Shown here piece after piece: positions 1-9,100 of a stretch of 14,790 nt of DNA. The DNA is from Ophiostoma sp. CBS 140.51 (lineage: Eukaryota; Ascomycota; Sordariomycetes; Ophiostomatales; Ophiostomataceae), in the NCBI GenBank assembly GCA_029298735.1, contig JANSLP010000524.1, positions 1 to 14,790 on the forward strand, read 5' to 3'. Position 1 is the stretch's first letter, and each line of letters starts with the position of its first letter. The notes under the pieces were generated by a model. The model searched no databases, was not told where the DNA came from, and saw only the letters and a program-made list of their open reading frames with translations. The translations under genes were made by a program, and so were the position numbers.

Positions 1-126
1 ATGGCGCCCTGGTCTTTGATCGTCCGCGCCGTCATGGCCATGGAGGACATCTTTGTTCAGAAGGTAGGTCCCGTCGATGCCGCTCTGGCAGACTTCAATA
101 AACAATTGGCGGCATCGCATTCGTAA
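1..126 (+). CDS. 3' end of an unidentified gene (partial)
   Basis: Frame 1 is open from the first base to a TAA at 124-126, giving 41 codons. The residues include a stretch reading MEDIFVQKVGPVDAALADF, which looks amphipathic and helical, and ends in NKQLAASHS. The ATG at position 1 is probably an internal methionine, because the window edge cuts here. The TAA is followed at once by very AT-rich DNA, as expected for a fungal 3' UTR. I do not recognise the family. A GTAGGT at 64-69 could instead be a splice donor, in which case the last 20 codons would be intron. Coding status is inferred from composition only. Confidence 0.35.
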   Translation: MAPWSLIVRAVMAMEDIFVQKVGPVDAALADFNKQLAASHS

Positions 127-463
127 AGTAAAATAAAAAAAATAAAGATAAAAAATTTATTCAAAGAAAAATAAACGGGATTTATTATCGATTTTTATTT
201 TGGAAGCAATTAAATATTCAATATTCAAGAAAACAAATATCAAAGAGAAAAGAGGCCGCAAGACAAATGCCATATCACTACGGGGTGGTCAAGCTAACGC
301 TAATGCACGTCCTCAAGGCCCCGCTGTCTTCAAGTAATAAAAGGGGATCACGATCCTTAAGACTTGTAGCTTCACCGACGCGACGCGCAGAAATCCCAAA
401 TTTTTTGTCCACCGAAGCTAACACCTCATGTTCGTCTTCGCCGCCCATTCTCTTCTTCTCCAG
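127..463. other. AT-rich 3' flank and unassigned spacer
   Basis: About 127-260 is strongly A/T-rich with many A runs and includes AAATAAA-like hexamers (for example near 166-172). This fits polyadenylation and transcript-end sequence for the partial gene to the left. From about 261 the composition returns to normal. Small open frames occur here (for example 267-509), but none resembles a protein. A pyrimidine-rich run at 441-463 ends in CAG and looks like a 3' splice site leading into the zinc-binding exon that follows. Confidence 0.4.
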
Positions 464-574
464 CAATCATTCGAGTACGAAACCCAGACGCGGAGCTAGA
501 ATGCCGTGATTGCAAGCAAAAGTTTACACCAGACACCCGCCATGGCCGCGGCGCCATTTGCCGTCACCACACAG
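464..574 (+). pseudogene. Orphan zinc-binding exon, paralogue of exon 1 of the next gene
   Basis: In frame 1 this stretch encodes C-x2-C-x15-C-x2-H (C at 502, C at 511, C at 559, H at 568) within the context CRDCKQKFT ... ICRHHTG. It then meets a GTGTGT donor at 575, interrupting a glycine codon after its first base. Exon 1 of the gene starting at 847 has the same layout: CHDCEKEFT ... ICRWHIG, then GTGCGT, with the same phase-1 position. A pyrimidine tract and CAG at 461-463 give a plausible acceptor on the left. I find no in-frame ATG between 370 and 502. I also find no matching second half (acidic linker, CC-x2-C, GC...HH) before 847. The simplest reading is a relic or duplicated exon. It could also be an alternative first zinc exon of the downstream gene, but I found no frame-compatible acceptor joining them. 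Confidence 0.45.
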
Positions 575-846
575 GTGTGTCGCCCTCTCTTTACCTTTTG
601 ACACACGCTGGAAACGCCTGCCAAATACGCCAGGATCTACTCAATACGCACAATAATCATACTGGAATACACGAGAACTGGATACAATTAATCGAAATAA
701 GCAATAGCAAAAACTGAAGCGAACTCCAGTAGTGGCCGTCGAGGCTGTCTCGAAGAAGTCCTGGAGACGACAAGACAATGACAACATCGACGATACACAC
801 ACACAGCTAAAGGTATCCAACTCAATCTCGCCTTGCACAATTCGAA

Positions 847-1957
847 ATGTATGACAACCATCTCGAAGACGCGGTCAAGGACGGGACAGCAATTGATGTC
901 TCCGTCTGGTGTCATGACTGCGAGAAAGAGTTCACATTTTTGACATGGAGAGGCCCCGGCATCTGTCGCTGGCATATAGGTGCGTGCCTTGCAAAGTGTT
1001 GCTTTGTGAAAGTTGAAAGTCTTACTTCTAACGCACCTAGGCGGCCGAGACCGGGACTGTGACAGCGATTCATGGAACAGCTTTCCCCCCTCTAGTTACA
1101 CCCTCGACGACATGCTCCTGGAAAAGGGCGAAGGCTTTGCGTGGTCGTGCTGTGGCCGGTGCAATGCCGAACCAGGTTGCACTCCACGGGAATACCACCA
1201 CGACCCCGAAATTTCGGCCTGCGACACGTCCAAGCTGCCCAAAGAGTTGCTGGACCCGCCGGCTGCTGCTCCCAAGCAACAAGTCCGTCCACACCCCCAA
1301 AGTCGAATTCTTCACCAAGCTGGGATCTGATCTGCCGGGATATCGGCTTGTAGTAAAGAAAGAAGAACTGGGCTCGGATAATAGACGACCCGACACAACC
1401 ATACCCATCAAGACAGAAGAGGGCAAGGGCAAAGATACAAAACCCCAAGCGAAGACAGAGCTGTGGCAACAACCGCTGTCGTGAAGACGGAGCAGAAGCC
1501 GAGTATTTCTGGCCCCGACACCAAGGCCATAGCAAAGGCAGAGCAAAAGCCAGCCATCCCTCGTACGGTGATCGTGCCTCCAAGGACAGCACAAACGCAG
1601 ACAGGAGAGTCACAAGGAGTAGTTCCGCCGAGATTACAACAAACCCCGTCCAAGCAACCCCATGCAGCTGCTCCGACAAATGCGGCGCAAATCCTGACCA
1701 GGCAGCCCAAACGGCAGCTCCACCAAGAACAGAGGCCCAACCCAGCCAAACGACCTGCAGAGGCCCAAATACAAACAGACCAGAGACAGTCCAAACGGTC
1801 TGCGACAAAGACAGTGGGGCCGATACGTGGAATACCAGTCATTGAGATCAGTAGTGATGATGACGATGATGGTGGACCGAGCAAGACCAAGGCGAGGTCG
1901 AAGACGACGGCAACAAAGGCACCGATCAGGACAGCAAGCGGTCAGAGAAGACAATAA
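847..1957 (+). CDS. CHORD-like zinc-binding protein with SUMO-type motifs; reading frame disrupted
   Basis: Exon 1 is 847-979 (ATG at 847, G at -3) and exon 2 begins at 1041. The joined protein has zinc ligands C22, C25, C40, H43, a linker with DSDSW, then WSCC-x2-C-x5-C-x5-HH (C81, C82, C85, C91, H97/H98). This resembles a CHORD-type Cys/His module and a pattern I recall from uncharacterised fungal proteins. Read straight, the frame stops at 1328-1330 (140 aa). Protein-like coding continues in another frame (about 1275-1470) with VKKE at 1353-1364 and IKTE at 1407-1418. It then returns to the original frame (open 1385-1957) with VKTE at 1481-1492 and PVIEISSDDDDD at 1835-1870, ending at TAA 1955-1957. 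VKKE, IKTE and VKTE fit the psi-K-x-E sumoylation consensus; VIEI plus acidic residues fits a SUMO-interacting motif. The tail is Lys/Gln/Pro-rich and probably disordered. No canonical intron explains the frame changes, so sequence indels or early decay are likely. Confidence 0.55.
980..1040 (+). other. Intron 1 of the zinc-binding protein gene
   Basis: This is a 61-nt intron with a GTGCGT donor, a CTAAC branch point at 1028-1032 and a CTAG acceptor ending at 1040. Splicing joins ATA-G to GC-GGC and keeps the zinc-binding module in one frame. Reading through the intron would instead stop at 1060-1062. Confidence 0.75.
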
Positions 1958-2930
1958 AACTAGATGGCGGTAAGAGGATCATACTTCGTGGTGGTAGATT
2001 ATGTCAGTCAAAGGTAGTTCCTGATATTATGATAGCGGTGTCAACCTAGACCGCCGCATACCGACAGTTCCCAGTGAGACACGGCCGTTGATGTCAGTAG
2101 CCAAGAATGGAAAGAACGTTGAAGTGCAACTGCCAAAAGTGTAACTGCCGTGAGACACAAGAGAAGCCTCAGACAGTGTCTCATTTGGAGTGTGTATGTT
2201 GTCGGAATTGGACTGCACATGGCCTTATTTTCATGTGAAGATGCAATGTTTTGATAACCTGGCGGGAAATTGCGAGACGGAGAAGAAGGAAGTCTGGTGA
2301 CTGGAACAAGGCATGTTCTGAGACAGTCGGCTGTTTGTATATCTAGAGCAGGTGGGCTTGGAAGTGCTCATGTTGCCCGACGTTCTTTCCTCACCGGATG
2401 CTTTGCGCAGTGTGCAATCACTGAGGGGCGAAAAAAATAAATGGGGCTACGACAGAAAGGGGGATTTGTTTACATGGCTCCTTTCCTTTCCAAACGACAA
2501 TAGCAAACGGAAAAGGCAACAGCGATGCTGTTTTGACCCAGTCGGATGTGCACCGGTGGAAAGAATTGCCAGGCCCCTGGGTTCACCCCTTTCTTTGGAT
2601 ATTCTGTCATTCGTCATATTCAAACAAATTTGATTCTGTCGTCGACATTCATTGCACCCGCAGACAAAGAGCAGAAACCGACTCGCCCATTCCAAGATGC
2701 CTTCAAAAATCCAAACAACGTACTGCCTAATGCACGGTCTCAATATTCACACACCGACAAACATTGGAGCCACGTTTGTTATGGCCATTATGGTCGCAGA
2801 AGGCAACGCACTGCGCTGCAGGTCTTTGATGAAGACGCAATCGAAAACCGTTTTCCTGCATGAATTGAGTGAGCACATTCTCTTGACATCCACGAGTTTC
2901 TTCACAGCTCCAGGCATGCTAAGATTCTCG
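1958..2930. other. Intergenic region without a supportable gene
   Basis: This is about 970 bp between the zinc-protein gene and the promoter of the giant gene. Several short open frames overlap on both strands. The best plus-strand candidate with a true ATG is 2697-2936 (79 aa), which has no recognisable motif. None stands out by composition, length or splice signals. The region has short GTGAGACAC repeats near 2074-2183, listed separately. I saw no tRNA, rRNA or transposon ends. Confidence 0.4.
2074..2183. repeat. GTGAGACAC direct and inverted repeat cluster
   Basis: GTGAGACAC occurs at 2074-2082 and again at 2150-2158. Its 8-bp inverse GTGTCTCA lies at 2176-2183, so 2151-2158 and 2176-2183 could form a hairpin with a 17-nt loop. 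AACTGCC also occurs twice nearby (about 2128 and 2143). It could be a protein-binding cluster or a 3'-end hairpin of the upstream transcript, or chance; nothing in the sequence decides this. Confidence 0.3.
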
Positions 2931-3120
2931 CTTTAAAAAGCCTGGTCTTCCTATTCTCGAACTAGAAGATTTTCTTCCTTCCAACAACAAATCTACGTTC
3001 CACATCAATTTTCTCCCCTTCCAAGTATTTCTTCAACGACATACGACACACGACATACGACACACAAAACACGACACACACATCCTCAAAACACCAGCTG
3101 AAAGTCAGCACGCGTGCACG
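2931..3120 (+). promoter_or_regulatory. Promoter/5' UTR of the giant gene
   Basis: A TTTAAAA element lies at 2932-2938. It is followed by pyrimidine-rich stretches (about 2971-3035) and then A/C-rich DNA up to the start codon, a layout common in filamentous fungal core promoters. No ATG occurs between 2937 and 3121, so the leader is free of upstream start codons. The start context has A at -3 and G at +4, which is favourable. The transcription start is not determinable from sequence. Confidence 0.4.
3037..3064 (+). repeat. Two perfect 14-bp tandem copies in the 5' leader
   Basis: CGACATACGACACA is repeated exactly at 3037-3050 and 3051-3064, followed by degenerate CGACACACAC-type sequence to about 3082. 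It lies 57-84 bp before the ATG of the giant gene, probably within the 5' UTR. Such short repeats can vary in copy number. Confidence 0.75.
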
Positions 3121-6100
3121 ATGGCATTTCCAGTGACGCTGGCGTCCCTGCAAAAGGTCTTCAACCATGTTGTTCTGCCCCAGCAGCTACCTCCCGGGCA
3201 AGACGAAGGTCTAGAAGAGATTGGCGACGACATCATGCGCCGAGTGCGCCATGCCTGTGGCCAGTTGAAAGCAACACTGGGCGACGATTTGCTCGACACA
3301 TGGATCATGGTCGAGGACGGCATCTCCGCATTCAGCAACACCATCGGCAGCTACCAGTCCACGTCGTCTTTCTTGAACGCGTTCCAGCACCTGAAGAAGG
3401 AGAACAATGTTCTTCCGCTCTACCTCGAAGAGCAAAATGCAGCCCTTCTCATGTACTTGAAGGATGGGTCAGTAGTCTCTTCTATGTGCCTTTTCTTGAG
3501 CCTTTTCTTGTTGTGCCTCTCTTCGCGTCGACGTGCAGTTATGTGACAAAAACTAACAGGTACAGTAACATTTTCTTCGAGGCCTTCGAGGCTGCACCAC
3601 AAACACAAGACGTTCTTGCTTCCCCCGACGCTCTTCTTTGGACTTTCCCGTCTCGTGCTGTGCAAATTCCAGAGTCCGACTTTGGCAATTCCGACTTTCA
3701 AAAAACCCTTGCCCTATTTTTTGACAAGGCCGGATCTGAGCATATTGCCCATCTTGCTGCCAAGGCCCGCAAAGCAGGCACAGATGTTGCAGAGGTCCGC
3801 AATCCCGGCAGCCCAGCCCTGGTTACCCACATGCTTCTGTCTCTGCTTCAGGCTATGGGTGGCCCAGCAGCTGTTACACCAATCAAGAAGCGTGTTCGCG
3901 ACGACGTGAACTTTGGCAAAGGAGAAATGCCATGGAGAAGACTGCCTGCCTGGCTGGTGCTTCGAGTCGCTATTCAGCGCCAATTGATTCTCATTCATGG
4001 TGAAGCGGTTGGATATGCAGCATACAAGATTTTGTCGTGCACGGTTCTGTCGCACATGTTGGAAGATGCTGTCAAGTATCGAATGCTCCCTGCCTCGACG
4101 ACAATTCTACAAAAGAAATTGGGGCGAAAACTTGCAAAACTTCAAAGCCACGGCATTCCCAAAAATACATCCGAAGACGACAAACATCTGATCAAAGCTC
4201 TAAACGACAAAACTGTCCTGGCTTTCAAGGCGTCCCTCGAGCTCGCCAGCAAATATGTTGAGAAGGAACGAGCTGTGTTCATAGCTGACAATACCCGCAA
4301 GATACCGAAACTGCCAACCCGTGCGGACACGAAGCACCAAATCTTGTCCTTGCCTACAAGCAAAGGTTACTTACTTGGGCTTGTTGCGCCTTTCAACAAA
4401 AAATACGGCTGGCTTACCCACCGAATTTCAGCGTCTGAGAAATCCCATCTCAATCAGGACCTCAACACGAACCCCGCTATTCAGAACACCTTGGGCCTTT
4501 CGAATGACACGATTCTCATATTTCGAGACATTGAAAAGGCTCGGACAGCTTCCGAATTGCTATGGGTACGGGTGGATCTCAAAATGCCTGTGACTGATGC
4601 TATCTCCACATGCAGTGAGATTCGGGCGATAATGACGACCTTGATCTCCTACGTCGGCCAAAAGGGGCCTGGAGCCTTGGAGTTGAGAAGTGCTCTCCTA
4701 CTGGAAATCTTTGACCAGTGGGCACTGCTCGATCAGATTTGCGTTCATCTGCATCCTCTTCTCGGTGAATACAGCCCCATGTTCAGGCAAAATCTGCTCG
4801 ACGTCCTGCAACTTCCCGACATTGAATCCATGCAGCGTCTTCGCCGGGTGCAAAGTCATATCCACCAGCGCGCGGAGTCCAGTCGGTGGGGAGCCGAGAC
4901 CGTTTTCTCTGACGGGCCTAACGGGTTCAGCACTCGGTTTGCGGAGGCATCTCTGACGCACGTCAGCCTTTACAATAACATCATGGCAGACCAGGGTCGC
5001 CTTCGCCAGAAGAAAATAGAGGAGTGGAGGGATGATTGTGCAAAGTATGACCGGCTTTCTGAGGAATATGCTGCTTTGACCTGCAAGTGCACATTTCGGG
5101 ATGGCCAGTGGTCCGTAAATGGCTGCACAAAATGCTACAAGGAACGAGTGCAGAATCGAATGAAGATTGACATCTTTGAGAACCTTCTCCCAACGAATCG
5201 AGGCTCGGCAATGGCCATTGTTTTCGAGCTGGCCGTTCCTGAATGCATTGCTATCTATCGTTCCATGACGTGGAAGATTGCGACGGATCTTGCCTATCCA
5301 ACGGTGCGGCGCACGAGAGAGCACGGGAACCGATTGAGAAGCACACCGCTCCATCGTTATGAAGCGTCCTCGTCCAGCAATTCTCTCGTGCTGGCTTCGA
5401 CCGTCAAGGCCTTTGAGCAGACTCACTACAAATCTGTTCAAATGAAATGCAAACAGTCTGATGTTCTTTACCCGCTCGCTGCGCAATTCAAATTGTTCGA
5501 CCCCGATCATGAGATGTGGATAGATGAACTTTCACAGCCACTCACACTGGCTCATTTGTGCCCTGTTCATGTGCCAGAATGCTTGGGCAAGACCGTGACC
5601 TGGTCTATGGAACATCCGCCGCCCAATCCACAGGGTCCGTCCTCGTATGAAGCTGTTGCTAGTCGCCTAGAATGTCCAGCGGACATGTCTGTTCATGAGT
5701 TCGAGGCATTCCAGCGTCTGATTTCGGGAACGTCGCGCAGATGGTTGACAATGGCTGTTGAAATGGGCTCCTCGAATGTCGATTTCAGCAAGGAAGACGC
5801 AATCGCAATGTTTGGCCATCTTGCCCATCAAGCAGGGCCAATGATCCCAAAACGCTCCGGAACGACTTGGCCATACAACGTGTCTCATGCAAATGCTCTT
5901 GGCGTGATGCATTCTTTTTTTCTTGATGAACACTTTGTCGACCGCATCCTCGTCGAAATCGAGAAGCGCCTTCGCGGCATCGAGCGCAACTGGCGGGAAA
6001 CTTCCACGATGGATCTCCTCATCACTCTGCTACTTCGAACTCGAACTCTTGTGGACAAGACCCAAATGGAAACTGGAAAGATTGATTTGCTCGTGCTTTT

Positions 6101-9100
6101 TGCTAGATCGACAACGCTGGCGTGGATGGAATCCTTGCGAGGTGAGGTGATGAACGCCATCGACAGCCAGTCGTCGGGGCGTGCAGCCATGTATGCTTTC
6201 AAGGCTGCACTACTTTGCCGTCGGACATTTACTCCACGACTCGACAGTGACAGCGACGGTCTTTCCGCCGACGATCTATACACCTTCCTTCGGGCATCGA
6301 TTGCCATGCAACAAAACCTGACTGTCGATATCAATACGCTACCGCCACGAGACCAGCAGCTTGTTGTACGCGACATGGTGATGGCATACCGGCTTCGAGA
6401 CAAGATAACGCGCGCTGCAGAACGCCACCCAGAGAGCATCAACGAGGCAGCCCATCGTGGCAGCGGTCTGGCACATGCCACTGGCGCTGAGGGAATGCAC
6501 TCGCCGGCTTCTGCATTTGGTGAGTGGGTCTATCTATGTGACAATAGCGACGGATGGATCTCGTCCATACTGTATCCTTCGAGCACGGGCGAGCATGCAC
6601 AGGACGGCATTGCGCCCCAGCACATTGGACTGCACCTCACTCTCGGATACCTCTTGGTGAATGGAAAGATCATTGGTAGGCTGCCAGACCACATCCGCGA
6701 CTCTACCGACTTCAAAGAAGTTCTTGGCACCAGGCATTTTCTTACCTACCCATCTGCGATGCCCGGTATGAGCCATCGCATTGCAACGATTGTCGAAGAC
6801 CACATGATCCACCTTGGAGAGCGGGAGGGCAACGTTGTTATTCTGTCGATAAAGAGATCCGGAGAAGCCTACGAGTATGTGCCCAGACGGAATTTTATCG
6901 ACCAGAACAATGTGTACGACCTTCCTCGCGGCCTGGTAGACGACTGCTACCACTGGCTCAACAGAGTTTCCAAACAGCTGGAGATTCGGCGAAATCTCAC
7001 AAAATGGGATCTGCAGCAAGGTGACTGGACCTTGGATGTCCGGAGCCGGCAGGCTGTTCGACAGGGCCATATCTTGGTCGATCCCCTCTCCGAGATGGCC
7101 GAGATCATCCGGCCTATTTTCCACGGATTCGAAGACACTCAGCGCCTGACCATCTTTCAACCAGCCAAGCCCCAAGAAGCACTCTCCATGGAGCTTCGCC
7201 ATCTCGAGTTGTCTTTCTTTGTGAACCACAAAGGCAATTTGGAATGCCGCGAACTTGGAGCAGAGGTGGATCACAATCAGGACGCTGGCACTCTGTATGG
7301 CTACCACAGCATGATTGTTCTGCGGGATATTTCTGACCCAAGCTATCGCAGCATAATTGCGCCTCTCGGCTCCTTGGAGTGGCGGCGCTCTGGTGTTCAC
7401 ATAGATGTTCAAACACAAATCACTCTTGGAGCGCAGTCTTCTGATTCGGAAAAATCTGCCGGCTACACACAAGTCATTAAATCCTATGCTCGCTTCGACA
7501 TCGACACCAACCTTGGGCGTTTGACATGCGCTCCGGAGCCACGTTTGCTCTACACCAAAGCCCAGCTTCACGCATTTACTTCCTATCCCATTCCGGATCC
7601 ACTGACGGGCCGTACTGGCGAAGAAGAGGCTTTCCACACGCTGTTGTCTGGCCGTTTGCAGCCTTGGGTTCCTCTGCCTGATGTCTGTCTCCGAATTCTG
7701 GATCAGATGACCCGTGTCATCCCTGCCCGCGAGTACTACCCCAAGAACCTACGTGTCTTGCAAAAGGTGAAATGGAGCGAGCACCTTCCTGTTGGCCTCC
7801 AAAGCGACCGGTATGGTCGTGTTCTCCGAGAAATTGTGGCAAAAGCAGCACGGCTTCGCCGGTTTGACGAGACCGTGTCTGGAGAAAACAAGGAGCTTGA
7901 CAAGGTGTACGACTACTGGGCCGAACTCCATGGCTCGGATCTGGAAACACGAGGCGAGATTCAACGCATGAGATACGAATGCCCACGTGAGGACAGCGAG
8001 CCGGCCTGCCCAGTTCAAGCCACTGACGGAATCTACTTGTCTCTTGGTTGCGTCGATGGTCTAGTCAGCGAGGTGCGCGACGATATCCAGTGCAAGGCCT
8101 CTGCCGTCTTTCAGATTGCAAAAACTCTCCGCACAAAGCCAAGTGACATTCCAATGACACGAGACATCTCGGCAATTCTCAGCAACTGGGCGAAGTTTGG
8201 TGGCTACAAGACTGTCCTGGAGCCTGATCCATTGCCCATCAGCTCGCTTCTGAACAGTCGCACGGTTAAGGAACAATGGGGCAGTCTTGTGGAAATGTGT
8301 CGCTTCTCCACAACTACAGACTCGCCAAAGATACTGTTTACGTTGTCTTGTTTGGCGTTCGCTCCAGACGCCGACATGGACGCCGTCCGGCTTCTTGCGG
8401 CGTACTCTTACGTGCCAGAACTGCAATCTTGCAAGCCACCGGTTCATGTACAGTATCAAGACTTCTCCTACAATGAAGAATTGACGCAGAAGAAGCTGAA
8501 AAGCATCGTTGCGACCAATTTTGTTGATTACGTCGCCAGGGATATCAAAGCGATCGGAAGAGCGGCGATCGAGGCTGCAATGCGGCAGGAGAGCAGCAGA
8601 CATGACGCCATGTGTCAACAAGAGGCTGATCGCCTCGCCAAAGAGCTCATGCTGCAGTGGCCAGAAAAACGTTACCCCAGTATGGGCGACTTTGAATCTG
8701 CATACATCAAGTATGGTGCAGCATTTGAAAAGATTTGTGTCCTATGGACGTGCCTTCAAAACAACCGGGATCTTTCTCGGTACCTTGGCGAGGTAGAGAA
8801 GGCCATTTCCAAGACCAGAACTATTCCGGCCCGCTCGACCACACCGAAAATTGTCACAGACGGACGTCCACTACCTACTGCATGTCTTCACGAGAGCGGT
8901 ATGCCATCCTTGGGACTTCTCGCTGGACGGAGCTTTGCTTCCACCATTGTCCCCGTCTCTGGCATTGTTGATCTGCGACGTGAGTCGAGCGTGAGCAAGA
9001 ACAAGTCTTCCTACACTGAACCAAAAGAGTATCGTGAGCTGCAGGACATCATAAAGCCATTTGAGCAATCTGCCGAGCCAATGCGGCACAGTTACGGTCG

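Noticed and set aside
1290..1460. Cryptic intron explaining the frame changes in the zinc gene
   Set aside because: The available GT sites (about 1283, 1287, 1302) lack donor consensus. No CTAAC-like branch point precedes a YAG acceptor, and the putative intron itself encodes SUMO-type motifs.
1092..1808. 238-aa uninterrupted minus-strand frame across the frame-disrupted zinc gene
   Set aside because: It is tempting because it crosses both frame changes without a stop, but its Trp/Leu/Cys-rich composition looks like antisense of Gln/Pro/Lys-rich coding. The plus strand carries ordered zinc ligands, a good intron and SUMO-type motifs.
2352..2936. Overlapping plus-strand open frames before the giant gene, including a 79-aa ATG frame at 2697
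   Set aside because: Several frames are open at once, with no motif, no splice pattern and no preferred frame.
3114..3120. GTG at 3114 as the start of the giant protein in the exon 2 frame
   Set aside because: The frame before 3560 translates to non-family sequence. ATG at 3121 in the other frame plus a 98-nt intron gives the expected DUF6606 N-terminus.
4698..5510. 270-aa minus-strand open frame
   Set aside because: It is antisense to the giant gene, including the CxC...CxxC region; no independent motif or splice signal.
6534..7637. 367-aa minus-strand open frame inside the giant gene
   Set aside because: It lies antisense to continuous, family-conserved coding sequence; it has no recognisable domain and reflects codon bias of the plus strand.
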